Shown: positions 9,337-18,022, counted from the first letter of the stretch. The stretch: DNA of 25,965 nt from Strigamia acuminata (GCA_949358305.1 CASHSZ010000049.1:1-25965); one strand, 5' to 3'. A program made the numbers and translations. Notes: a model not told the origin generated them from the sequence alone.

Positions 9337-9585
9337 GATTTACTGGCGCGTTGGACGAGTTTTAAAAAAATTCTCCAAAATCTGACAAAACTTGCAACGA
9401 TTTTTAACGACATTTAATTGATTTCCACAGATTTTAAGAACACTGTTTTACAGAAGCCCGTCCAATCGGGCAGAAATGTCTCGCAAAATATTGCTGAAAT
9501 TCCGTGGAAATTTATCAAAAATCGTTGCCAGTTTTGTCAGATTTTGGAGAATTTTTTTAGAACTCGTCCAACGCGCCAGTAAATC
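9337..9585. repeat. Palindrome with 69-bp arms, best-preserved module
   Basis: The arms 9337-9405 and 9517-9585 are reverse complements at 67 of 69 positions with no gaps. They start GATTTACTGGCGCGTTGGAC and are separated by 111 bp that is itself imperfectly palindromic around CCCGTCCAATCGGGC (9457-9471). Looser pairing continues outward to TTGGACGTGC (9305) and GCACGTCCAA (9610). It gives the complete form of the module that M1-M5 hold in worn or rearranged versions. No coding content. Confidence 0.92.
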
Positions 9586-9755
9586 ACGCGCCCACGTGCG
9601 TGGACGATGCGCACGTCCAACCCGCCAAGGCTCGCCCCTACGACCGTCGGCGGGAGCCCCGGCCGTCCTCTCTCTCCCTCTCGGCCGCCAATGCTCGCCC
9701 CTCCGCCCGGGACTCGCCCCGCCGCCAGTCACCGACTTTTGGCAATTTCCTTGCA

Positions 9756-10164
9756 AACAGCAACGATAATGATGTATTTATTGATAATTGTTTTTGCATC
9801 GGACATGTGTTTAATTTTAGTGGTTCCTCGACTCAGTTTGTGCGGTTCTTGCGCGTCGTGCGCACGTTCAACACGCGCCCACGCGAGTATATCGCGTGGA
9901 CTCTCGTCTCTCTCGTCAGTCTCGATGTTTTGTATGATTTTATTTTGCTAATTGTTTTGAGCGCGTGCAATTTCAATTGTTGCACCACACACGCATTTTC
10001 TATTGTACACCAGTGTTCCTATGTCGAATAAATTAGACTTGTTTTTAATTTCTCTGTCGCCATTGTTTGAATTCACTGCGCTGCACGAGAGCTTCAATTT
10101 ATGAGTTGGACCGCTTTTTATACAAATTATGTGGGAATTTTGCTCGATTCATGCGCGGTTCTTT
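9756..10164. other. Unique sequence, no gene recognised
   Basis: The repeat signature ends just after the GC box at about 9740. Open frames on the + strand run from the repeat into this stretch up to 10031, but their first third is repeat-derived and the rest has no recognisable domain. An AATAAA hexamer lies at 10027-10032, overlapping the stop of one such frame. Taken alone it is not evidence of a 3' end. Confidence 0.5.
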
Positions 10165-10250
10165 CTTAAGCGTCGGGCAAGTTTTGTCAGATATTGCAAA
10201 AAGTACATCGCGCGTGCACGGGCGTGCGTGGACGGTGCCCGCGTCCAACG
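10165..10250 (+). repeat. Degenerate module arm fragment
   Basis: GCAAGTTTTGTCAGATATTG (10178-10197), then CGTGCGTGGACGGTGCCCGC and CGTCCAACGC near 10221-10250, follow the same order as the outer right arm of the modules (GCAAGTTTTGTCAGAAATT, GCGTGGACAGTGCGC, CGTCCAACCCGCC). The arm is isolated, has no partner arm, and lies directly against the possible coding fragment. Confidence 0.55.
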
Positions 10251-10440
10251 CTCATCGGCGTCCAACTCCTTGTCTACAAAGAAGGTCGGGGTTTCGGGCA
10301 TATCCTTTGCCACGACCGCGTCTTGGTTCTCGCCTTCGGTGGTCATCTCCAAGGCGGGAATCAGCCCGGATTTCAACGGGGTGCTGTCGGTCAGAAAGGG
10401 AACGGTCGGTGTTGTTGGGGAGATGTTGGAGCAGTACTAA
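10251..10440. pseudogene. Possible coding fragment or exon, strand uncertain
   Basis: A GC-rich, complex stretch that differs from the AT-rich sequence after 10440. It is open on both strands. On + it reads to TAA at 10438-10440, with about three quarters of codons ending in G or C. On - it reads from about 10440 toward 10250 and gives a mixed acidic peptide including MTTEGENQDAVVAKDMPET and TPTFFVDKELDADE. In-frame stop TGA lies just upstream on - (about 10444-10446), preceded by TTTAG that could serve as a splice acceptor. The - reading looks more protein-like to me because it is neither low-complexity nor Ser-rich. I do not recognise the family. It may be a remnant of a gene or retroelement broken by module insertion, or simply chance. 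Confidence 0.25.
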
Positions 10441-11083
10441 ACGTCATGTTTTGTTCACGTGAAAATGAAATGTGCGTTTAAAAAGCCTATCGTGCTGCCG
10501 GGACGTTTATTAATTTTCCCAGTTTGACATAAGCGAGCGCGCACATGGCGACGGCAATGTCTTTTGTCACCTTTAAATTCCTTTTTGGTTTCAACTATGT
10601 AAGTTACCTTGTTTTATTAAAATAACTGTTAGTTTTGTATATTTGCTAGTTGGTTCATGTTTGGTGCGTTAGATATAAACACCAAACCACCGTATTTATG
10701 TTTTCTGAGACGTACGACGCGAGTCGCGCTCGTACGCCGACTTCGACACATCGGTAAACCGCCAGCGTGCACCATTTTTCTCGTGCTCACTCAGACGTGC
10801 GCATTACACGCGATATTGCGCACGAACGCGCACACCGCCTCCGCGACACACATCACACACCCGTTTAAACGAGTCTCGGCGCCTATTTGACCCCAGTGTT
10901 TACTTTTTAAAATTGTGGTGTGTTTTCAAAGTTCTTAATTTGTTCAAAAACAAACAAAATGGATATCTGTTGATTTTTAAATGATTTTGTCGATTTAGTT
11001 TTTTGCTGGTTTTTAATCGATTTGTCTGTATTTTTAATCAATTCGAATGATTGACACCATTCTGTGCTTTACTCGTATTCAAG
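10441..11083. other. AT-rich unique sequence, no gene recognised
   Basis: Mostly AT-rich DNA with runs of related words such as TTTTTAATCGATTT and TTTTTAATCAATTC between about 10970 and 11045. Two small dyads stand out: TTTGGTG/CACCAAA (10660-10686) and CGTACGA/TCGTACG (10711-10736). A CpG-rich stretch follows the second, to about 10880. No domain or RNA gene was seen. Confidence 0.5.
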
Positions 11084-11173
11084 ATGGCGTCGCAAACTCA
11101 AGGTCGAATTCCGCTGAATTCATTTATTGCGACTGTTTGCGCTCCATACGTGCGAAAAGGATTATGGGAATAA
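11084..11173 (+). CDS. Short ORF in strong Kozak context (29 codons), possible first exon
   Basis: The ATG sits in CAAGATGGCG, with A at -3 and G at +4, which matches the eukaryotic start consensus and also the AAGATGGCG word bound by YY1-type factors in animals. The frame encodes MASQTQGRIPLNSFIATVC... and stops at TAA 11171-11173. It resembles the start of a first exon in length and context, but no convincing splice donor follows and no continuation was found. It could equally be chance. Confidence 0.15.
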   Translation: MASQTQGRIPLNSFIATVCAPYVRKGLWE

Positions 11174-11640
11174 TCCTCAATGCAGGCCATTTTGGTGTTA
11201 AATGAGCGAGGAAGGCAGGACATAAGGAAAATTGGTGAAATGTAAAAAAAAATGCTAAACAATCAACATTTAAATAAAGATCAATATTTCTGGCTCGAAA
11301 TGCATATATCGGCAATTTCGGGATATTTTCGGGACGAAATTGACTCGTTCGGAACACAGGGGAGGGACTCCCACATTCCCCATGCGTCGGCGCGTGTGTT
11401 TACGAAATACCAAATCCAGGTTTTCATACAACCCCACGTTATTTTCGGGTCAAGAGTTTTTTTATGCGCTGCCGCGCGCAATCCCCGGGTTGATGAGTTT
11501 CGGGGAATCCGACGAGCGAGTGCGATCGTGTCATACCGCTTCTTCTCGTGGCAAAGTAGACACCTTAATTAAACTGGCTGTTGGCTTTTTTTTTTAAACA
11601 AAGTACGAGTCTTTAAGTTGAACGGTTGTTGAGATACACG
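11174..11640. other. Unique sequence, no gene recognised
   Basis: Mixed composition with a poly-A run near 11243 and a poly-T run near 11586. Open frames of 60-106 codons on both strands have no recognisable domain. GAACGGTTGTTGAGATACACG (11619-11639) faintly resembles the CACCGTTGCAGAGATACACC of the satellite, too weak to call homologous. Confidence 0.5.
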
Positions 11641-11728
11641 TAGTAATGTGGACTCGCGACGCGTTGCAACGTGGTCGGAGAACGGCCCACTTCCCTCCCC
11701 CCGACCAGGTTGTCTTTCTCTCTTTTGT

Positions 11729-11990
11729 CCGACCCACGGCGCGTCGCGGCGCGGCCGGAGGACGTCTCTTTCCCCTCCCCCAGTCCCAAAAACCACACCT
11801 TGAGGAACCCCGAGGTTCGGTTTCCGACCGGGCCGTTTCTCGCCCGACCCACGACGCGCCGCGGCGCGGCCGGAGGACGGCCCTCGTCCCCAAAAACCAC
11901 ACTCCGGGTCACGTGGTCTCGCACTCGACTTTTTCAGTTTTCCCGTTTTCGGCCCGTTACGGCCAAGGACCGTAACGGGTCGAAAACGGG
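11729..11990 (+). repeat. Left inverted arm of E4
   Basis: Two terminal-domain copies in tandem, 115 bp apart, then the hairpin region CCCGTTTTCGGCCCGTTACG and its complement. It pairs with 14930-15174 in the same order, allowing small gaps where the poly-C/poly-T stretch (about 11764-11785) differs. Confidence 0.75.
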
Positions 11991-12218
11991 CCGCAACGGG
12001 TCGAAAACGGCCGCAACGGGTCGAAAACGGCCCGCACGGGCCGTTAACGGGCCGCCGACGGTCCCGTCACGATCCCGTAACGGCCCGCACGGGCCGTTAA
12101 CGGGCCGCCGACGGGACCGTCACGATCCCGTAACGGCCTTCGTTCCCGGACTTCGGCTCGCCGACGGCCCGTACGACCTCATGCGGGCCGTTAACGGGCC
12201 GTTAACGACCCGTTAACG

Positions 12219-12316
12219 GCGTAAAACCAAAAACAGGATTCGAGATTAATGTCTATGAATGTTGTACGCGTTTTCATGTACGTGTTGTCGGTTGTTGATT
12301 TTTTCGATTTACACCG
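12219..12316 (+). other. Core copy 1 of E4
   Basis: 98-bp core, GCGTAAAACC start and TTTACACCG end, the same form as in E1-E3. It is the only core of that form inside E4. Confidence 0.85.
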
Positions 12317-12534
12317 TCACGGCCCGTTAACGGCCCGTTAACGGCCCGTTAACGGCCCGTCAACGGCCCGCATGGGGTCGTACGGGCCGTTAACGGGCCG
12401 CCGACGGTTCCGTCACGATCCCGTAACGGCCCGCACGGGCCGTTAACGGGCCGTCGACGGTCCCGTCACGATCCCGCAACGGCCCGCACGGGCCGTTAAC
12501 GGCCCGTTAACGGCCCGTTAACGGCCCGTTAACG

Positions 12535-12632
12535 GGGCAAAACCGAAAACAGGATTCGAGATTAATGTCTATGAATGTTGTACGCGTTTTCACGTACGTG
12601 TTGTCGGTTGTTGATTTTTTCGATTCACGCCG
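12535..12632 (+). other. Core copy 2 of E4
   Basis: Variant start GGGCAAAACCG, CACGTACGTG in place of CATGTACGTG (now a perfect 10-bp palindrome), and a TTCACGCCG end. Confidence 0.85.
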
Positions 12633-12891
12633 TAACGGCCCGTTAACGGCCCGTTAACGGCCCGTCAACGGCCCGTCAACGGCCCGCAACGGCCCGCACG
12701 GGCCGTTAACGGGCCGTCGACGATCCCGTCACGATCCCGCAACGGCCCGCACGGGCCGTTAACGGGCCGCTGACGGTCCCGTCACGATCCCGTCACGGCC
12801 TTCGTTCCCGGACTTCGGCTCGCCGACGGCCCGTACGACCTCACGCGGGCCGTTAACGGGCCGTTAACGGCCCGTTAACGGCCCGTTAACG

Positions 12892-12989
12892 GCGTAAAAC
12901 CAAAAACAGGATTCGAGATTAATGTCTATGAATGTTGTACGCGTTTTCATGTACGTGTTGTCGGTTGTTGATTTTTTCGATTCACGCCG
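12892..12989 (+). other. Core copy 3 of E4
   Basis: GCGTAAAACC start, CATGTACGTG, TTCACGCCG end. First of the pair repeated at 832 bp. Confidence 0.85.
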
Positions 12990-13366
12990 TAACGGCCCGT
13001 TAACGGCCCGTTAACGGCCCGTCAACGGCCCGTCAACGGCCCGCAACGGCCCGCACGGGCCGTTAACGGGCCGTCGACGATCCCGTCACGATCCCGCAAC
13101 GGCCCGCACGGGCCGTTAACGGGCCGCTGACGGTCCCGTCACGATCCCGCAACGGCCCGCACGGGCCGTTAACGGGCCGTCGACGATCCCGTCACGATCC
13201 CGCAACGGCCCGCACGGGCCGTTAACGGGCCGCTGACGGTCCCGTCACGATCCCGCAACGGCCCGCACGGGCCGTTAACGGGCCGTCGACGGTCCCGTCA
13301 CGATCCCGCAACGGCCCGCACGGGCCGTTAACGGCCCGTTAACGGCCCGTTAACGGCCCGTTAACG

Positions 13367-13464
13367 GGGCAAAACCGAAAACAGGATTCGAGATTAATGT
13401 CTATGAATGTTGTACGCGTTTTCACGTACGTGTTGTCGGTTGTTGATTTTTTCGATTTACGCCG
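13367..13464 (+). other. Core copy 4 of E4
   Basis: GGGCAAAACCG start, CACGTACGTG, TTTACGCCG end. It is the 832-bp partner of copy 2, from which it differs at the end. Confidence 0.85.
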
Positions 13465-13723
13465 TAACGGCCCGTTAACGGCCCGTTAACGGCCCGTCAA
13501 CGGCCCGTCAACGGCCCGCAACGGCCCGCACGGGCCGTTAACGGGCCGTCGACGATCCCGTCACGATCCCGCAACGGCCCGCACGGGCCGTTAACGGGCC
13601 GCTGACGGTCCCGTCACGATCCCGTCACGGCCTTCGTTCCCGGACTTCGGCTCGCCGACGGCCCGTACGACCTCACGCGGGCCGTTAACGGGCCGTTAAC
13701 GGCCCGTTAACGGCCCGTTAACG

Positions 13724-13821
13724 GCGTAAAACCAAAAACAGGATTCGAGATTAATGTCTATGAATGTTGTACGCGTTTTCATGTACGTGTTGTCGGTTGT
13801 TGATTTTTTCGATTCACGCCG
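13724..13821 (+). other. Core copy 5 of E4
   Basis: GCGTAAAACC start, CATGTACGTG, TTCACGCCG end. It is the 832-bp partner of copy 3. Confidence 0.85.
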
Positions 13822-14198
13822 TAACGGCCCGTTAACGGCCCGTTAACGGCCCGTCAACGGCCCGTCAACGGCCCGCAACGGCCCGCACGGGCCGTTAACG
13901 GGCCGTCGACGATCCCGTCACGATCCCGCAACGGCCCGCACGGGCCGTTAACGGGCCGCTGACGGTCCCGTCACGATCCCGCAACGGCCCGCACGGGCCG
14001 TTAACGGGCCGTCGACGATCCCGTCACGATCCCGCAACGGCCCGCACGGGCCGTTAACGGGCCGCTGACGGTCCCGTCACGATCCCGCAACGGCCCGCAC
14101 GGGCCGTTAACGGGCCGTCGACGGTCCCGTCACGATCCCGCAACGGCCCGCACGGGCCGTTAACGGCCCGTTAACGGCCCGTTAACGGCCCGTTAACG

Positions 14199-14296
14199 GG
14201 GCAAAACCGAAAACAGGATTCGAGATTAATGTCTATGAATGTTGTACGCGTTTTCATGTACGTGTTGTCGGTTGTTGATTTTTTCGATTCACGCCG
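14199..14296 (+). other. Core copy 6 of E4
   Basis: GGGCAAAACCG start but CATGTACGTG inside, a mix of the two variants. This points to exchange between core types. Confidence 0.85.
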
Positions 14297-14619
14297 TAAC
14301 GGCCCGTTAACGGCCCGTTAACGGCCCGTCAACGGCCCGTCAACGGCCCGCAACGGCCCGCACGGGCCGTTAACGGGCCGTCGACGATCCCGTCACGATC
14401 CCGCAACGGCCCGCACGGGCCGTTAACGGGCCGCCGACGGTCCCGTCACGGTCCCGTCACGGCGCGTGCGGGCCGTTAACGGGCCGCCGACAGTCCCGTC
14501 ACGATCCCGTCACGGCCTTCGTTCCCGGACTTCGGCTCGCCGACGGCCCGTACGACCTCACGCGGGCCGTTAACGGGCCGTTAACGGGCCGTTAACGGCC
14601 CGTTAACGGCCCGTTAACG

Positions 14620-14717
14620 GCGTAAAACCAAAAACAGGATTCGAGATTAATGTCTATGAATGTTGTACGCGTTTTCACGTACGTGTTGTCGGTTGTTGAT
14701 TTTTTCGATTTACGCCG
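14620..14717 (+). other. Core copy 7 of E4
   Basis: GCGTAAAACC start with CACGTACGTG inside, the opposite mix to copy 6, and a TTTACGCCG end. Confidence 0.85.
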
Positions 14718-14929
14718 TTAACGGCCCGTTAACGGCCCGTTAACGGCCCGTCAACGGCCCGCATGGAGTCGTACGGGCCGTTAACGGGCCGCCGACGGTC
14801 CCGTCACGGTCCCGTCACGGCGCGTGCGGGCCGTTAACGGGCCGCCAACGGTCCCGTCACGATCCCGTCACGGCCCGTGCGGGCCGTTAACGGGCCGCCG
14901 ACGGTCCCGTCACGATCCCGTAACGGCCC

Positions 14930-15174
14930 GTTACGGCCAAGGGCCGTAACGGGATAACTGAGAGAGTCGGGTGCGAGACCACGTGACCCGGAGTGTGGTT
15001 TTTGGGGGCGAGGGCCGTCCTCCGACCGCGCCGTGACGCGCCCCGGGTCGGATCAAGAGGCGACCCGGTCGGAAACCGAACCTCGGGGTTCCTCGGGGCG
15101 TGGTTTTTTGGGGACGGGGGGAGGGGGGGATTGGGTCGCGTGCTCCGACCGCGCCGCAACGCGCCGTGGGTCGG
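14930..15174 (-). repeat. Right inverted arm of E4
   Basis: Reverse-complement counterpart of 11729-11990: GCGAGACCACGTGACCCGGA (14972-14991), GAACCTCGGGGTTCCTCGGG (15078-15097) and a G-rich run at 15104-15130 mirror the left arm. The G-rich run could form a quadruplex on this strand. Confidence 0.75.
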
Positions 15175-15555
15175 TCACCAACCTTTGTCAATATTTTATA
15201 AATTTCCACGGAATTTCAACAATGTTTTACATAAGTCCGTCAAATCGGGCAGAAATATCCCGTACAATGTCGCTGCAATTCTGTGGAAATTTATCAGATA
15301 TTGACAAAATTCGGTGACGGGCGGAAGGGCGATTCCCGGGCGGAAGAGAGAGAGAGAGAGAGAAAGGGGGGACGGCCGGCGCCTACGCCGACGGGGCGCG
15401 GAGGGCGAGTGCACTGTTCACGCATGTGGGCGCGTGTGGACGCTCGATTTACTGGCGCGTTGGACAAGTCAAAAAAAATTTCCCAATGTCTGACAAAAAT
15501 TCCATCGAATCACGGCAATATTTGACAACACTTGCACAGATTTTTAGCAACATTC
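15175..15555 (-). repeat. Module block in inverted orientation
   Basis: Read on the - strand the order is module arm, GC box with CT run, module, then the TIR of E4. This matches M1 - GC/CT box - M2/M3 - E in units 1, 2 and 5. On + this gives TTTGTCAATATTTTATAAATT (15184), a palindrome around TCAAATCGGGCAG (15240-15252), a GA run (15345-15364), GATTTACTGGCGCGTTGGAC (15445-15464) and TTGCACAGATTTTTAGCAAC at the end. It is much more diverged from the 1-9.7 kb array than the units there are from each other. Confidence 0.75.
15345..15364 (+). repeat. GA microsatellite
   Basis: The inverted counterpart of the CT tracts in the left array. Surrounding GC words (GGGCGGAAGGGCGATTCCCG) mirror the GC box. 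Confidence 0.9.
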
Positions 15556-15814
15556 ACCGGCGAGGTCGTTGATGAACTCGCTTTACCCCGATGAATCTCG
15601 CGCGACAACAACCCTGCGAAAATACCAAATCTCGTACGAATAATAAACACGGCGCAAACCGCACAAAAATCCACGACATAAAATCGAATGTCGTCTATCG
15701 GCACTCTCAGCATTCCCCCGGACATTTTCCGGAAGAGTTTGGTCCGGCCGGAATCCGAGGAATAGTCACTCCCAAAGTGCGGATTTTGCGGGTGCACTCG
15801 CTTCCGAAGGATAG
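15556..15814. other. Unique spacer between module block and satellite, no gene recognised
   Basis: Non-repetitive within the window. The - strand is open across it, extending into the flanking repeats (15510-15872), and gives a peptide with a hydrophobic stretch FYVVDFCAVCAVFIIR. No domain is recognised, and both ends of the frame are repeat sequence, so I do not call a gene. The dyad CCGGACATTTTCCGG (15718-15732) lies in it. Confidence 0.4.
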
Positions 15815-16355
15815 GACATGTAAAATGCGCTAAAAAGTCGATTCCCGTTGGCGGAATTTGCATATCTGGCACCGTTGCAGAGATACACCACTTTTTCTGT
15901 TCAAAAAGTCAGTTTTTTGCTTATATCTCTGCAACAGTGCCAGATATGCAAATTGCGCACACGGGAATCGATTTTTCAGCTCATTTTACGTCTAACCAGC
16001 ACGTTTCTGGAACTTTTTCAATTTTTGGCCATTTCTCCATACATTAGCCTTTGCTTTTTTGACAAATTTTAAAAAGTGCCAAAAACATGCTTAAGACGTA
16101 TAAAATGCGCTAAAAAGTCGATTCCCGTTGGCGGAATTTGCATATCTGGCACCGTTGCAGAGATACACCACTTTTTCTGTTCAAAAAGTCAGTTTTTTGC
16201 TTATATCTCTGCAACAGTGCCAGATATGCAAATTGCGCACACGGGAATCGATTTTTCAGCTCATTTTACGTCTAACCAGCACGTTTCTGGAACTTTTTCA
16301 ATTTTTGGCCATTTCTCCATACATTAGCCTTTGCTTTTTTGACAAATTTTAAAAA

Positions 16356-18022
16356 GTGCCAAAAACATGCTTAAGACGTATAAAATGCGCTAAAAAGTCG
16401 ATTCCCGTTGGCGGAATTTGCATATCTGGCACCGTTGCAGAGATACACCACTTTTCTGTTCAAAAAGTCTGTTTTTTGCTTATATCTCTGCAACAGTGCC
16501 AGATATGCAAATTGCGCACACGGGAATCGATTTTTCAGCTCATTTTACGTCTAACCAGCACGTTTCTGGAACTTTTTCAATTTTTGGCCATTTCTCCATA
16601 CATTAGCCTTTGCTTTTTTGACAAATTTTAAAAAGTGCCAAAAACATGCTTAAGACATGTAAAATGCGCTAAAAAGTCGATTCCCGTTGGCGGAATTTGC
16701 ATATCTGGCACCGTTGCAGAGATACACCACTTTTTCTGTTCAAAAAGTCAGTTTTTTGCTTATATCTCTGCAACAGTGCCAGATATGCAAATTGCGCACA
16801 CGGGAATCAATTTTTCAGCTCATTTTACGTCTAACCAGCACGTTTCTGGAACTTTTTCAATTTTTGGCCATTTCTCCATACATTAGCCTTTGCTTTTTTG
16901 ACAAATTTTAAAAAGTGCCAAAAACATGCTTAAGACGTATAAAATGCGCTAAAAAGTCGATTCCCGTTGGTGGAATTTGCATATCTGGCACCGTTGCAGA
17001 GATACACCACTTTTTCTGTTCAAAAAGTCTGTTTTTTGCTTATATCTCTGCAACAGTGCCAGATATGCAAATTGCGCACACGGGAATCGATTTTTCAGCT
17101 CATTTTACGTCTAACCAGCACGTTTCTGGAACTTTTTCAATTTTTGGCCATTTCTCCATACATTAGCCTTTGCTTTTTTGACAAATTTTAAAAAGTGCCA
17201 AAAACATGCTTAAGACGTATAAAATGCGCTAAAAAGTCGATTCCCGTTGGCGGAATTTGCATATCTGGCACCGTTGCAGAGATACACCACTTTTTCTGTT
17301 CAAAAAGTCTGTTTTTTGCTTATATCTCTGCAACAGTGCCAGATATGCAAATTGCGCACACGGGAATCGATTTTTCAGCTCATTTTACGTCTAACCAGCA
17401 CGTTTCTGGAACTTTTTCAATTTTTGGCCATTTCTCCATACATTAGCCTTTGCTTTTTTGACAAATTTTAAAAAGTGCCAAAAACATGCTTAAGACGTAT
17501 AAAATGCGCTAAAAAGTCGATTCCCGTTGGCGGAATTTGCATATCTGGCACCGTTGCAGAGATACACCACTTTTTCTGTTCAAAAAGTCAGTTTTTTGCT
17601 TATATCTCTGCAACAGTGCCAGATATGCAAATTGCGCACACGGGAATCAATTTTTCAGCTCATTTTACGTCTAACCAGCACGTTTCTGGAACTTTTTCAA
17701 TTTTTGGCCATTTCTCCATACATTAGCCTTTGCTTTTTTGACAAATTTTAAAAAGTGCCAAAAACATGCTTAAGACGTATAAAATGCGCTAAAAAGTCGA
17801 TTCCCGTTGGTGGAATTTGCATATCTGGCACCGTTGCAGAGATACACCACTTTTTCTGTTCAAAAAGTCTGTTTTTTGCTTATATCTCTGCAACAGTGCC
17901 AGATATGCAAATTGCGCACACGGGAATCGATTTTTCAGCTCATTTTACGTCTAACCAGCACGTTTCTGGAACTTTTTCAATTTTTGGCCATTTCTCTTTG
18001 CTTTTTTGACAAATTTTAAAAA
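16356..18022 (+). repeat. Satellite 3-mer higher-order repeat (2 copies)
   Basis: Monomers at 16356, 16635 and 16915 carry the variants (GTCTG), (GTCAG with GGAATCAATT) and (GGTGG with GTCTG). The same order recurs at 17195, 17475 and 17755. The rare GGAATCAATT occurs only at 16804 and 17644, 840 bp apart. Confidence 0.8.

Larger units (their letters stand above)
7332..9755. repeat. Higher-order repeat, long unit 5, diverging at right end
   Basis: From 7332 to about 9300 this follows the long-unit order closely (M1, GC/CT box, M2, M3, element E3 at 8224-9166). From about 9300 it is still module-like, but clearly diverged from M4 of units 1 and 2, and it ends in a separate palindrome (9337-9585) and a GC/CT box (about 9625-9740). 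It is the terminal and least homogenised unit, which is what unequal crossing over predicts at an array edge. E3 retains 38 bp that E1 and E2 have lost. Confidence 0.88.
12552..14215 (+). repeat. 832-bp higher-order repeat inside E4 (2 copies)
   Basis: Core spacings inside E4 are 316, 357, 475, 357, 475 and 421 bp. The alternation 357/475 makes an exact 832-bp period: 12552, 13384 and 14216 align, and 12909 aligns with 13741. One copy contains 19 GTTAAC palindromes by my count. Units alternate CCGTCGACGATCCC and CCGCTGACGGTCCC, so the 53-mer here has become a 106-bp dimer. Confidence 0.9.
11729..15174. mobile_element. E4, expanded 3.4-kb TIR element
   Basis: Outer ends CCGACCCACGGCGCGTCGCG (11729) and its complement ending GTGGGTCGG (15174) border inverted arms of roughly 250 bp. 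The arms carry two tandem copies of the terminal domain (starting 11729 and 11844 on the left, ending 15051 and 15174 on the right) joined by CCGAGGTTCGGTTTCCGACC. A worn third copy lies outside on the left (about 11650-11690). The interior, about 12000-14930, is all 53-bp and 11-bp GTTAAC repeats plus seven cores and four copies of a 29-bp block (12139, 12801, 13633, 14518). No coding sequence. The long frames across the left arm translate the TIR and are open only because stop codons are rare in GC-rich repeats. Confidence 0.72.

Noticed and set aside
10660-10736. Two short dyads as TIRs of a mini-element or tRNA-like folds
   Set aside because: Stems are only 7 bp, no tRNA box A/B or cloverleaf is present, and no flanking duplication was seen.
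11281-11640. Degenerate satellite remnant left of E4 (ATGCATATATCGGCA, GTTGTTGAGATACAC)
   Set aside because: Matches are short and scattered and do not follow monomer order. They are compatible with chance.
11671-12216. 181-codon + strand ORF across the left arm of E4
   Set aside because: The frame runs through the TIR and the 53-bp repeats. Stops are scarce because of GC content. The composition is Arg/Pro/Thr-rich, and the mirrored arm gives similar frames.
12535-14700. CRISPR-like array of repeats with spacers
   Set aside because: The 53-bp units abut without unique spacers, the conserved 98-bp core is the same each time, and the setting is eukaryotic with no cas genes.
7332-15555. A single large transposon bounded by the left array and the inverted module block, carrying the 9.7-11.6 kb island as cargo
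   Set aside because: The inverted block is far more diverged than the left array, E4 has no module arm on its left, and no target-site duplication or transposase is visible. The orientation alone is not enough.
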